A stretch of DNA of 64,000 nucleotides from DASTFP01 sp963816855 (GTDB lineage: Bacteria > Verrucomicrobiota > Verrucomicrobiia > Chthoniobacterales > Terrimicrobiaceae): positions 62,001 through 126,000 of the forward strand of contig CAWFMA010000006.1 of the NCBI GenBank assembly GCA_963816855.1, read 5' to 3'. This document shows positions 1 to 8,547 of the stretch, piece by piece. The translations under genes and the position numbers were made by a program. The notes beneath the pieces were generated by a model, which was not told where the DNA came from, searched no databases, and worked only from the letters and a program-made list of their open reading frames with translations. Position 1 is the stretch's first letter. Each line of letters opens with the position of its first letter.

Positions 1-976
1 TGCGCTGAGCCAGGCCTCGAAGCAGCGCGACCAGAGCAGGATCTTTGAGCTGGCCGGCCAACGGACCAGGGGCGTGCTGCAAGGGTTCCAATCCGTCGAG
101 CACCAGAAGTGTGCGTTCTTCCGCAACCAGTTGTGCGACTCGCTGTCCCTTCTCCCAAGGAGGAGCATTACTGAGCGCCAGAGTGGAATCGCCAAAGAAT
201 TCCAATCCGGCGGCGATGAACGTATCCGCGGATGCCGCTCCCTGGTCTCGCGCGCCCTGGCTGAAGAATGACCAGTCAAAGACCCGCTCCGCGAAGCGCC
301 AATCGTCCTGCGCAACTTGCGCCATCCAGTGACTGATCAACGAGCTCTTTCCCACCCCTCCCCAGGCTACCAGCGAGAGAACGCGCGTCTTGGGATTCAC
401 CCACGCAGTATCGAGACCTTCCAATTCTTCTTCACGTCCGAACAAATGTTCGGCGCTGTGGCTCAATCGACCCGACGACAGCTTGGGCGGCAAGGCCGAG
501 GAAACTCGAATCTTGGCGACGAGTTGCCGGAGTTGCTGGTGATCGGCAAAGGAATGCCAAAGTTGATCGCCGCCCGAAAGAAGGGCTCGATGGTCCAGCT
601 GAAGCTGGCGGCGTTCGGTGTCTTCATTGGGAACACCATCGCAAGGGCGGTGCTGTTCGTCGGAGAGGAACACGTAAAGAGCCTTCCCGAGTTCGCACGC
701 GAGATCATATTCCAGTTGGGTGTAAGATCGGCGCCGCCCATCGGCGGGCCGCTGCTGCGGTTCGGCGCCATAGCCGAAGCCCACCAGACAAATGACCGCA
801 TCCGACTCGCGGATCCTGGACGCAAGCATCTCGCGCACCTCACCGTAATCGGTGGGAAACTCGTCTTGAACGATCATCAGGACGCCCTTGCGCTCCAACT
901 GCCGCTTCAACGCAAGGCGAAACGAGCGAAATTCGCCCGAAGTTGCGCTTACAAAGATGGCAGGGCGGTCTGTCAT
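1..976 (-). CDS. DUF4062 / STAND P-loop NTPase, partial (C-terminus outside window)
   Basis: Translation from the ATG at 976-974 stays open to the window edge (325 codons). The N-terminus reads MTDRPAIFVSATSGEFRSFR, then about 90 residues of the DUF4062 type, a Rossmann-like module that often precedes NACHT or NB-ARC ATPases. It includes the segment DAVICLVGFGYG. A P-loop follows near residue 225 (AWGGVGKSSL, fits A/G-x4-GK-S), then a Walker B-like LLVLDGLEPL near residue 300. This order suggests a signal-transducing STAND ATPase, whose C-terminus (often TPR or WD repeats) lies upstream of base 1. Such proteins occur as sensors and in anti-phage defence, but nothing visible here fixes the role. 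It is divergent from the Verru_Chthon operon across a gap of about 275 bases. The family call is fairly firm; the function is unknown. Confidence 0.8.
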   Translation of the reverse strand, partial: MTDRPAIFVSATSGEFRSFRLALKRQLERKGVLMIVQDEFPTDYGEVREMLASRIRESDAVICLVGFGYGAEPQQRPADGRRRSYTQLEYDLACELGKALYVFLSDEQHRPCDGVPNEDTERRQLQLDHRALLSGGDQLWHSFADHQQLRQLVAKIRVSSALPPKLSSGRLSHSAEHLFGREEELEGLDTAWVNPKTRVLSLVAWGGVGKSSLISHWMAQVAQDDWRFAERVFDWSFFSQGARDQGAASADTFIAAGLEFFGDSTLALSNAPPWEKGQRVAQLVAEERTLLVLDGLEPLQHAPGPLAGQLKDPALVALLRGLAQR

Positions 977-1252
977 AGCGTCGTCCGACTCGGGTCTCGC
1001 CGCATTCTGCACCCGGGAAGAGAAAATGTCATTTCGTGGTTTTGATCCGGCGACGTGATGTCGATCGGCCGTAGCGGGGCTGTTGTCGGACCCAGGGCGT
1101 GATGGGCGCGAAACTTTTTGCGTGAACCGGGACAGGGATTTGTGAAATCCTCCGCTGCAGATCGGTCTATGGAACTGCGTCCTGACAAAGGCGTCGCCAG
1201 CCATGGGAATCGTTCGGGGGGATATCGTTCCCGGAATTCCCAGCTTGCGGCT

Positions 1253-1915
1253 ATGCTTTGGCGCGACGGGCATCGGTTCCGCGCTCCGGCGGGTTTCAGT
1301 GTGATCGAACTGCTTGTGGTGGTGGCGATCGTTGCTTTGATCGCGGCCCTGTCATTTAGCGGAACGTCGGGTTTCCTGAGCCCGGCCGGCCGCCTTGGGG
1401 CGACGAACATGCTCTTGAGCGCCTTCGAGCACGCGAGAATCGCGGCTCTCGAGTCGGGCCAAACCGTTTACGTGGGCTTCGCCGATCTGGATTTCCCGGT
1501 TGCCGCGATGAGGTATGCGTCGTTTCTGATCTTCCGCGAAACATCCGACGATGAGCGCGCCGCCGGCTCGGGCAACTATTTCGTTCTCAAGCGATGGACG
1601 CCGCTTCCCAGAAATGTCGCCTTCATGAGAGTCAAGAACAGCCTGATTCCGACTTCCGGCGGCCAAAGTTTCCCCGGATTGAATGCGGCGCTGCCCGAGA
1701 GCCAGCAGGATGAAACCTTTCCCTCCCTTGCGTTCAACAGTTCGGGCGCGATCGAGGGCGCCGCGAATCCGATCGAATTGTTTCTCTTTGAAGGCTATTA
1801 TGCCGGAGAAAAGGCGGTCCAAACGCGAAAAGGAGCCGAGCTTTTTGAGAAGATCAGTTTCTCCCGCTTTTCGGGACGCGCCCAACTGGAGGTGGCAGCG
1901 GCGAGCGTTCAATGA
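1253..1915 (+). CDS. Verru_Chthon cassette protein D (type IV pilin-like, prepilin N-terminus)
   Basis: The 220-residue protein has a classic class III signal: a short basic leader ending in Gly14, then FSVIELLVVVAIVALIAAL with Glu at +5 of the mature form and a long hydrophobic helix. I chose the ATG at 1253 because it puts the cleavage site 14 residues in. Upstream in-frame starts at 1169 and 1118 would give leaders of over 40 residues. The body (FLSPAGRLGATNMLLSAFEHARIAALESGQTVYVGF) resembles pseudopilin globular domains, and its place in the D-B-C-A set identifies it as the cassette D protein. It overlaps the next gene by four bases (ATGA), so translation is probably coupled. A perfect 6-bp hairpin with a 3-base loop lies upstream at 1136-1150. 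The role of the cassette is unknown; a pseudopilus or secreted-fibre function is inferred. Confidence 0.82.
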   Translation: MLWRDGHRFRAPAGFSVIELLVVVAIVALIAALSFSGTSGFLSPAGRLGATNMLLSAFEHARIAALESGQTVYVGFADLDFPVAAMRYASFLIFRETSDDERAAGSGNYFVLKRWTPLPRNVAFMRVKNSLIPTSGGQSFPGLNAALPESQQDETFPSLAFNSSGAIEGAANPIELFLFEGYYAGEKAVQTRKGAELFEKISFSRFSGRAQLEVAAASVQ

Positions 1916-2427
1916 GACGCGCACCAGCCTGCAGGCCCGGCGCATTTTCGCTCGTTGAAGTCGCCCTTTCGCTGGCGGTCGTCTCGTTTGCGATCATCGC
2001 GATCCTAGGGCTGCTTCCCGTTGCCCTTCGTACAGCGAGGGAGAGCAACCGGGAAACCCGCGCGACGCTGATTGCCAGGCGCATCGCTGACGAGTTGCGG
2101 TCGCTGCCGACGGAAAGCACCGCGCTGGTAAGGGGGCCCTCGGCCGTGAATCCCGGCTGGCAGATCCGGGCGATCAACCTTTCAAGTCCATCTGTGCACG
2201 TGCTGGCCTACGATGAGCAAGGTGAGGGATTGGCGACTGAGATCAACCCCGAAGCGTTCGGCGATCCCCTCCCTTTCGACGCGCACTTTGTGGCCGAGGT
2301 CCGCGTGACGCCTCACTTTCCCTTCCAGGGCATTTCGCGCGTGCAAGCGGCGGTCGAAGCTCCCGCGCAGGCGCCCTCTTCCAGGCGATCCAAGTATGTC
2401 TTCGTCACGCTGATGAGGCATCGGTAA
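1912..2427 (+). CDS. Verru_Chthon cassette protein B (pseudopilin-like)
   Basis: This 171-residue protein carries a short leader, then AFSLVEVALSLAVVSFAII and a hydrophobic helix to about residue 37. The residue before the Phe is Ala, where Gly is usual, and Glu is at +5 counted from that Phe. After the helix it reads ARESNRETRATLIARRIADELRSLP, a typical amphipathic pseudopilin stem. It starts inside the stop of gene D (ATGA) and ends ten bases before gene C. Position and N-terminus match the B member of the Verru_Chthon cassette. Export and maturation by a prepilin peptidase encoded elsewhere is inferred. Confidence 0.82.
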   Translation: MRRAPACRPGAFSLVEVALSLAVVSFAIIAILGLLPVALRTARESNRETRATLIARRIADELRSLPTESTALVRGPSAVNPGWQIRAINLSSPSVHVLAYDEQGEGLATEINPEAFGDPLPFDAHFVAEVRVTPHFPFQGISRVQAAVEAPAQAPSSRRSKYVFVTLMRHR

Positions 2428-2437
2428 CCGCTGCGCC

Positions 2438-3199
2438 ATGTCGAAGCTCTTCCACAGTTGCCAACTTCGCCCCGCGTCGCGCGCGTTCACGCTAATTGAG
2501 ATGCTTGTCTCGATCGCCGTGTTCGCCATGATTGCCACCGCCATGCTGGCTCTCGTCGACGAGGCGACCCGGCTCTGGCGCGACAACGAGGGCCGGATCG
2601 ACGCGTGCCGGGAAGCGCGCGCGGCCCTGGTCGTCATGGCCCACGATCTCAGGAATGCTGTTGCCGCCTCGAATCACGAGTTCATCAAATTCAATCTTCA
2701 GTCCGGCGCGGCAGGCACGAACCATGGAAGCAACGTATTCTTCCTGGCGTCGCTTCCGCCCTCGGCCCAGGAAGCAGGCTCCCGAAGCGACGTGTGCCAA
2801 GTCGGCTATTTCCTGGCCTTCGACCGAAGTTCCGCGAGCGCCAACCGGACCCTCAACTTGTATCGGTATTTCCGAAGCAGCAATCGGACCTTCCCAAATC
2901 TGATTGCCGCCACGTTGTTTACGGATATCGCGACAGACGCCGCCGGCGAAGAGCTTCTGGCCCGCAATGTCGTGGGAATGAAGATAACACCCGTCGGCGC
3001 GAACGGAGGCCATTGGGCGTCCTTCGACCCTTCCTCGAACTCCGGACTTCCGGCGATGATCGAGATCACGCTATCGACCATCGGCCAGGATACGGCGAAT
3101 CGATTGGAAGAGGCGGACTGGACGGCCACTAATTCCGGATTGATGACCCGCGCCGTGCAGACTCTCACGACCCGCATCAGCTTTCCCCAGCAACAATGA
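2438..3199 (+). CDS. Verru_Chthon cassette protein C (pseudopilin-like)
   Basis: A 253-residue protein with a basic leader of about 16 residues followed by FTLIEMLVSIAVFAMIATAML. Glu is at +5, and Ala replaces Gly at the presumed -1 position. The segment ALVDEATRLWRDNEGRIDACREARAALVVMAHDLRNA resembles the stem of GspJ-like minor pseudopilins. The rest is a globular domain with several Asn/Ser-rich loops. It overlaps the start of gene A by four bases. It is the third member of the D-B-C-A cassette. GspJ-like minor pseudopilin is the nearest general analogy; no function has been shown. Confidence 0.82.
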   Translation: MSKLFHSCQLRPASRAFTLIEMLVSIAVFAMIATAMLALVDEATRLWRDNEGRIDACREARAALVVMAHDLRNAVAASNHEFIKFNLQSGAAGTNHGSNVFFLASLPPSAQEAGSRSDVCQVGYFLAFDRSSASANRTLNLYRYFRSSNRTFPNLIAATLFTDIATDAAGEELLARNVVGMKITPVGANGGHWASFDPSSNSGLPAMIEITLSTIGQDTANRLEEADWTATNSGLMTRAVQTLTTRISFPQQQ

Positions 3200-5817
3200 G
3201 ACAACCACAAAGCGCGGCCTCTTCGCTGATCACCACTCTGCTAGTCATTGTCATTTTCAGCACGATCGTGGTCGCCTTCATGCAGAGCATGTCGATTGAC
3301 CGCCTGACCGCCCGGAGCGCGAAGAACATCCTTCAAGCGGAGCTGGCCGCCCGGGCGGGCCTGGATTCTGCCATCGCCCAAATTCTTGCGGCCATCGGAA
3401 CCAATCGAGCGTTTGTGACCGGCAACCTAAGCTACGCGGCGGATCACGGCCCAATTGTGGTGATTGGCCGCAGCAATCTCGTCGATGCAAAACAACTAAT
3501 GCCATTGGTGTCGACGCCGCCGGACCTTCTAAGCACCTTCTTGGAGGCCGAATGGACAAATTCCCTGGCCACGGTCTTCTCCGATCTCGTGGGCACGAAT
3601 AGCACCGATCTCAACGGCCGGTCTCGAATCATCCAGGACACTGGGGACAGCAGACTTTATCGCGCGCCCTGGGTGACCGTTTCCGGTTCGGGGGGCGAGA
3701 TGATCGGGCGTTTCGCCTATCTCACTCTCGATGAGACTGCGCGCCTGAACCCGCTCCTCCACACGGGATCCGGAAGCATGGCCAATCCGACGAATTGGTA
3801 TGGCGGGCCCGGAGACATTTCTTTGACCAACAACTCGGCCCGGATCCTGACGCCCGAGCAACAATCGCGAATCCTTGCCCTTGCCGCCCATCTGCCGACT
3901 CCCGATTCGCTCGCCCAAGGTTTCGCGGCGCGATCAGACTATGATCGCGTTAAGCATCTCCTAACCCTTCAGTCGAATACCACGTATGACGAAATTCCGA
4001 CGGCTCTGCCAGAAGGAGGCCGCCCAAAATGTAATATCAATGAGCTGGCCACGAATTCTGCAAACGGGGCTACCCCTGAAATTCGCGCCAGGAGAATCGC
4101 CGAGATTATCTCATCGAACCTAGGCTCGTTCGCCTCGCGCGACCCAAGCCTGCGCGGGGTCGCGGCAAGCGAGACACGCTATCTTCGGCGTCTTGCAGCG
4201 GGAATCGTTGACTACATAGACGCCGACTGCGCTCCCACGTCGGCGAACGGCGGCGAGCCGGCCGGCCGGGATCTCTTCCCGCTGGTCACCGCGGTCGCCG
4301 AGCGCTTCCGTCGCGCGAGCCTCGACCAGAATGCCGCCACGACGACGATCGAGAGCCAGTGCTTCGTGCAAGTCTGGAATCCTTATACCACCGCGGTTGA
4401 CCTAAGCAATCGCACGGCACGTTTCGTCCTTCGCAATCGGATGAAAGTGCGCTTCGGCACTGGAATCATTACTCCATTTGACGATTACGATCAGGAGATC
4501 GCGCCCGGTGCGGTGCTTGCTCCCAACGAATTTGTGGTCCTGGAGTTTCCCCGCACGACGCAGCAGTGGAGCAGCCCCGGCCCGGTAAACGATGTTCCGC
4601 GCTGGGATGACGGCCCGAGCGGAAACGCCGATGAAACGACCCATTGCCCGTTCGAGTTCTATATTGATGGGCAACGGGTGGATATGAGCCGGCGGCCTCC
4701 CGTCGGACCGGACATCGCGATCAGCGGCATGGTTCGGTCCGGAGTAGCCCTCACGGACGGTGAAAATCGTTGGCAGTGTTCCTTTGTTCCGACACAACAT
4801 TCCGCGGAGAATTGGCGCTTCGTCGGCGACAGCCGAGCAACCTTCCTTTGCAACTATGATTGGCCGACCCTGGGGAACCCCGGTTATGTGACCGGAGCGC
4901 GATGGAAGGGAAGACAGGAGGATACCTTTCCGCGCTTTCAGGAGTTCCGCGCGCACTGGTCTCGTCGTGACTATGTGAGAAGCAACCCTTCGATGGGCGG
5001 CGTGGCAGTGAATCTAAGCGAAACGCCATCGCAGGTCGCCTCGGCCTACGACGCCGCCCACGATGCTCCGACGGCCCCCGCGTATCTCGCCAATGGCCCG
5101 ATGTTATCCTTAGGTGAACTGGGGCATATTTTCGATCCCGCGCAGGCCGCCGACGATCTCAGCGCTCCCTTCTCGAGCGAAGCGCCCTATAACAATAAGA
5201 TTTCCGGCGGAGGCCGAACGCTTAGAATCGGCCAGCCGGAATTCACCAGCGACACGAAAGACAACTGGAACACCAACGGCCGCCGGGCGATTGAGTTGCT
5301 CGATCTCTTTACGGTGAATGCGACCGCGGCCGGCGAGGAGTACCCCTCCGCCGCGGGAAGGATAAATCCGAATACCGCCCCGCCCGAAGTTCTGGCGGCG
5401 GTGCTTTCGGGCATTCAGATCACCTCCGATCGGGGCATTCCGGCCTCTTCGTTGGCCGACCCGTTCGGCATTGCGTCGAATATCGTGAGCAATCGTCCTT
5501 ACAGCACCCTTTCTGATCTCCACAAGATCGTGGGATGCTTTGCGGCAGGGGAAACGTATTCACCGGACCTGCCCGTTTCCGTCACGACGGGAGAGACGAA
5601 TCTTGCCGCGATGGACCGGGTGCGGGAGGAGGCGTTCGGCAAACTGATTCAGCATCTCACCGTGCAATCCCGGACCTACCGGATCGTCTCGGTCGGCGAG
5701 TCTTTCGATCCCCGTGGAAAACCACGCGGGCGTTCCACATTGGAGGCCATAGTGGTCTTCCGGAATGAAACCGGCGGCGGGGTCCGCCCAGCCGTGGTCT
5801 TCCAACGCAGCTTCTAG
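3196..5817 (+). CDS. Verru_Chthon cassette protein A (large GspK-like pilus-assembly protein)
   Basis: At 873 residues this is the largest cassette protein. One hydrophobic helix lies at about residues 9-28 (SSLITTLLVIVIFSTIVVAF), with no Phe-Glu prepilin motif, followed by ERLT/AARAGLDSAIAQIL-like sequence as in PilX/GspK proteins. Near residue 725 the string GRINPNTAPPEVLAAVLSGI is the helix-hairpin signature of GspK-type minor pseudopilins, followed by SNRPYSTLSDLHKIVG. The middle 600 residues are a large extracytoplasmic region, presumably beta-rich. It overlaps gene C by four bases and is four bases from the next gene. GspK caps the pseudopilus tip in type II secretion; by analogy protein A may cap a fibre made by D, B and C. 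That is inference. Confidence 0.82.
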   Translation: MRQPQSAASSLITTLLVIVIFSTIVVAFMQSMSIDRLTARSAKNILQAELAARAGLDSAIAQILAAIGTNRAFVTGNLSYAADHGPIVVIGRSNLVDAKQLMPLVSTPPDLLSTFLEAEWTNSLATVFSDLVGTNSTDLNGRSRIIQDTGDSRLYRAPWVTVSGSGGEMIGRFAYLTLDETARLNPLLHTGSGSMANPTNWYGGPGDISLTNNSARILTPEQQSRILALAAHLPTPDSLAQGFAARSDYDRVKHLLTLQSNTTYDEIPTALPEGGRPKCNINELATNSANGATPEIRARRIAEIISSNLGSFASRDPSLRGVAASETRYLRRLAAGIVDYIDADCAPTSANGGEPAGRDLFPLVTAVAERFRRASLDQNAATTTIESQCFVQVWNPYTTAVDLSNRTARFVLRNRMKVRFGTGIITPFDDYDQEIAPGAVLAPNEFVVLEFPRTTQQWSSPGPVNDVPRWDDGPSGNADETTHCPFEFYIDGQRVDMSRRPPVGPDIAISGMVRSGVALTDGENRWQCSFVPTQHSAENWRFVGDSRATFLCNYDWPTLGNPGYVTGARWKGRQEDTFPRFQEFRAHWSRRDYVRSNPSMGGVAVNLSETPSQVASAYDAAHDAPTAPAYLANGPMLSLGELGHIFDPAQAADDLSAPFSSEAPYNNKISGGGRTLRIGQPEFTSDTKDNWNTNGRRAIELLDLFTVNATAAGEEYPSAAGRINPNTAPPEVLAAVLSGIQITSDRGIPASSLADPFGIASNIVSNRPYSTLSDLHKIVGCFAAGETYSPDLPVSVTTGETNLAAMDRVREEAFGKLIQHLTVQSRTYRIVSVGESFDPRGKPRGRSTLEAIVVFRNETGGGVRPAVVFQRSF

Positions 5818-5821
5818 GCCC

Positions 5822-6565
5822 ATGCGTTTTGCACTCGTCTTGTGGGGATCGATGACTATCAACGCTTTCCTTTGTGCTCGAGCTTGCGGACAGAGCCCCG
5901 CGGCGACGGCGAGCGTTCAAATCGTCAACGCAACCTGCACCCCCGTGATCACGCTCAGAATTAACAATCGGGTCGCTTACGAGAGTTTTCCGCAGGGACT
6001 CAAAACCGCCGACTTTCCCACGAGCATGCTCCGTGCAGTTTATGAAGCACAGGACGCTAGAACGGGATCGCGCGCGACGTCAGCCCGTATCAGCTATGCA
6101 GCGGGTTCGTGTCAGTCGCTGGTGATTCTGGGCGATTTCTCGCGCGAGATACCCCCTGGACAGCTGCGCCAACCGGGCAGGGCGGTGACCGCTGACCTTG
6201 GCCCATACCCTCCCAACGTGCTCTTCCAAGTCTATTCTCATGAATCGTCGGAGGCTCCGGTGCGGCTCCGAGTCCTCAATGGAATGCCCGGCAAGGGCCT
6301 GACTCTTCTCGCGGGACCGACTGAAACTGTGATTCGGCCTGGCGAATCGGCCGTCCTGGCCGGCCAACCGGCGAGGGCCCAATACTTCGCAAAAGTCGAT
6401 GGCGAGAGCATTCCTTTTCTGATGCGCCAGGAAGGACAAATTCGCAACGCGATGGTGATCTTCTTCCTGAGAGGTGGGCGGCCCGATTTCATGCGCGCGT
6501 TCGAGAACACCGCGGCCGGTTCGATTGGCGAGACCGAACGGGCGGCCCAAGGAGAGAGGCGATGA
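5822..6565 (+). CDS. Exported protein of unknown function in the Verru_Chthon operon
   Basis: The 247-residue protein starts at the ATG at 5822, four bases after the cassette A stop. This start gives a clean Sec signal peptide (MRFALVLWGSMTINAFLCAR, cut near ACGQS). An in-frame start at 5765 lies inside gene A and would spoil the signal. The body has a two-Cys region early on and looks all-beta (for example PVRLRVLNGMPGKGLTLLAG, and VIRPGESAVLAGQPARAQYF), but I recognise no family. It overlaps the downstream hydrolase by four bases (ATGA). The coupling on both sides suggests it is a working part of the cassette operon, perhaps a secreted substrate or chaperone; this is a guess. Confidence 0.75.
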   Translation: MRFALVLWGSMTINAFLCARACGQSPAATASVQIVNATCTPVITLRINNRVAYESFPQGLKTADFPTSMLRAVYEAQDARTGSRATSARISYAAGSCQSLVILGDFSREIPPGQLRQPGRAVTADLGPYPPNVLFQVYSHESSEAPVRLRVLNGMPGKGLTLLAGPTETVIRPGESAVLAGQPARAQYFAKVDGESIPFLMRQEGQIRNAMVIFFLRGGRPDFMRAFENTAAGSIGETERAAQGERR

Positions 6566-7809
6566 GTCTTGATGCCAGACGCACGGTCGAGGAATTGAAA
6601 GAACTCCGGGCGCTTACCTCCGATGCAAGAGGGGCGCAACGCGTGGCGTTCACCAAGACCTGGAGCTTGGCGAGAGATTGGCTGGCGGCCAAGCTTCGGG
6701 AGTTGCCGGTCGAGACCCACCGCGATGAGGCGGGCAATGTTTGGTCGACTCTGCGAGGCTCTTCGCCCCGTGCTCTGCTTGTTGGGGGCCATATCGATTC
6801 GGTTCCCAACGGAGGCTGGCTCGACGGGTGCCTGAACCTTCTGGCGGGCGTTGAAAGCATGCGGCGGATCCACAGGCAATACGCTGGCAATCCCCCGGTC
6901 ACCTATCGCCTGGTTGACTGGGCCGATGAGGAAGGCGCGCGTTTCGGCCGCAGCCTTTTCGGTTCTTCGGCATGCTCGGGCTTTCTGGATCTGGACGAGG
7001 CCAGGGGTCTGAAAGACAAGGAGGGCATTCCTCTCGTTGACGCCTTGGCCGAGCAGGAAATCGATTTCGAACGCGTCAAGCAGTGTGGCCGGGAACTTCG
7101 AGATGCGGCGGGCTACCTGGAACTTCATATCGAACAAGGACCCGTATTGCTCGACTTGGATTTGCCCCTCGGCGTGGTCCTCGGAACGTACGGTGTCGAG
7201 CGCCATGCCATCGCTTTTCACGGGCAGGCCGCGCACTCTGGAAGCACCCCGATGAACAGGCGCCGGGATGCCTTGCTCGCCGCCGCCAAGATGAGCCCGG
7301 AAATCTACCGGATCGCCGAGCGGCACGGCGGAGTTTGCACCATCGGTTCGTGCAGGACCTCTCCGGACATTGTGACCAGCGTCGTCGAAGAGTGCCGCAT
7401 AGCTCTTGACCAACGCAACCTCGACGCGAGTGCGCTTTCCCAAATGCTCGCTGACGCGCAAGAGGCCAGCCATCGTTTTGCCGCGGAGGGAAACGTCGCG
7501 GTTTCGTGGCAGCGCCTGCTGCGAATCGATCCCGTGTTGTTTGACGAGGACCTGATCACGTTGTGCGGCGAAGCCGTCCGCGAGACCTGTGGCGCGGCGC
7601 ACCCCATGCCCTCCGGCCCGTTGCATGACGCTGCCGAGGTTGCTCGCGCGGGAGTGCCTTCGGCCATGATGTTCGTTCAAAGCCTCCACGGCATCAGCCA
7701 CAGCAACCTGGAAGACACGCGTGAAGAGCATTTGGAACTCGCGGTCATCGCTTTCGACCGACTCGTGGAAAAGGCCATGCAACGCATCGCTTCGGATTCG
7801 GTTCGCTGA
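6562..7809 (+). CDS. Zn-dependent amidohydrolase, M20 family (N-carbamoyl-L-amino acid hydrolase / allantoate amidohydrolase type)
   Basis: The 415-residue protein has the usual family length. Metal-site motifs are visible: GGHIDSVPNGGWLDG near residue 75 (His and bridging Asp), DWADEEGARFGRSLFGSSA near residue 120 (Glu-Glu pair), and LELHIEQGPVL near residue 190 (third ligand His). Near the C-terminus SLHGISHSNLEDT gives the last metal His. Family members hydrolyse N-carbamoyl amino acids, ureidoglycine/allantoate or beta-ureidopropionate; the substrate cannot be told from sequence. No signal peptide is seen, so it should be cytoplasmic. It is translationally coupled to the exported protein before it, an unexpected partner for a pilin-like cassette. 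Confidence 0.87.
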   Translation: MSLDARRTVEELKELRALTSDARGAQRVAFTKTWSLARDWLAAKLRELPVETHRDEAGNVWSTLRGSSPRALLVGGHIDSVPNGGWLDGCLNLLAGVESMRRIHRQYAGNPPVTYRLVDWADEEGARFGRSLFGSSACSGFLDLDEARGLKDKEGIPLVDALAEQEIDFERVKQCGRELRDAAGYLELHIEQGPVLLDLDLPLGVVLGTYGVERHAIAFHGQAAHSGSTPMNRRRDALLAAAKMSPEIYRIAERHGGVCTIGSCRTSPDIVTSVVEECRIALDQRNLDASALSQMLADAQEASHRFAAEGNVAVSWQRLLRIDPVLFDEDLITLCGEAVRETCGAAHPMPSGPLHDAAEVARAGVPSAMMFVQSLHGISHSNLEDTREEHLELAVIAFDRLVEKAMQRIASDSVR

Positions 7810-7874
7810 AGGAGGAACCGACTTCTCTTCAAAAGGCGTGCGACTGGCTCGGCGTCCAGCATAAGCTGGCCTTC

Positions 7875-8354
7875 ATGGCTGAGCACACTGCCACAATTCG
7901 TTGGGAGCGCTCGGGCGAGGGCTTCCTCGCCGGAAAGTATTCGCGCGAACACGTCTGGATGTTTGACGGAGGCCTCCAGGTTCCGGCTTCAGCGTCCCCG
8001 CACGTTGTGGCAGCCCCTTATTCGAATCCTGCCGGAATCGATCCCGAAGAGGCCTTCGTGGCAGCGATAGCCAGCTGCCACATGCTCACGTTTCTTTACC
8101 TCGCTTCGAAAGAAGGTTTTCTCGTTGATTCCTACCACGACGAAGCGGTCGGAACCGTGTCCGGGAACGAAGACAGTCGTCTGTGGATAAGCCGCGTGAC
8201 CCTCCGTCCCCGCCTCAAGTATGGCGGAAGAAAATTGCCGGCGCCTTCAGACGAAAGCCGCCTTCACCATCTGGCGCACGAACAATGCTTTATCGCAAAG
8301 TCGGTAAAGACGGAAATTGTGGTCTCGGATCCGAGAGGGACGGAGGCCTCTTAG
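7875..8354 (+). CDS. OsmC family protein (peroxide reductase-like)
   Basis: The 159-residue protein shows the OsmC/Ohr fold signature: an N-terminal strand (ATIRWERSGEGFLAGKYSREH), PEEAFVAAIASCHMLTFLYLAS with one catalytic-type Cys near residue 75, and a second Cys in HHLAHEQCFIAKSV near residue 140. Two-Cys OsmC proteins reduce organic hydroperoxides with dihydrolipoyl or thiol partners in the cytoplasm. The gene lies 65 bases after the amidohydrolase; an AGGAGG sequence just follows the previous stop but is too far to serve this start. It is probably a separate or loosely linked cistron. Confidence 0.85.
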   Translation: MAEHTATIRWERSGEGFLAGKYSREHVWMFDGGLQVPASASPHVVAAPYSNPAGIDPEEAFVAAIASCHMLTFLYLASKEGFLVDSYHDEAVGTVSGNEDSRLWISRVTLRPRLKYGGRKLPAPSDESRLHHLAHEQCFIAKSVKTEIVVSDPRGTEAS

Positions 8355-8475
8355 CGAGTCCCATTTGATGCGCGCCCCAAATTCCCTTTGGCCATCGAAA
8401 AGGACTCTTTGGAGGGGGCCGGCTTTTCAAAAGGCTCTGTATTCCGGTTGGGTAACTCTTTTCTAACGGTCGTCC

Positions 8476-8547
8476 GTGTTTCGCTCTTCCCGCCCGGCGA
8501 CAGCCGGCTTTCTTTACGCTCTCGTCGCCTATGGAAGCTGAGGGCTC
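8476..8547 (+). other. Likely 5' end of the rarD-like gene, cut off by an in-frame TGA at 8539-8541
   Basis: Read in the frame of the downstream permease, GTG at 8476 gives MFRSSRPATAGFLYALVAYG, Ser, stop, then GLLPLYWK. RarD proteins normally begin with a short leader and GxLYALxAYxxWGLLPLYWK, so the TGA falls exactly where the conserved Trp (TGG) is expected. One G-to-A change, or a base-call error, explains it. Verrucomicrobiota are not known to read TGA as Trp. Confidence 0.65.

Noticed and set aside
6238..7782. 514-codon minus-strand frame
   Set aside because: It lies exactly opposite the amidohydrolase gene; high GC leaves the antisense frame free of stops. No domain is seen.
8539..8541. 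TGA in rarD as selenocysteine or as recoded Trp
   Set aside because: RarD has no known selenoprotein form, no SECIS-like stem was seen just after it, and other genes in the window use TGA as a stop.
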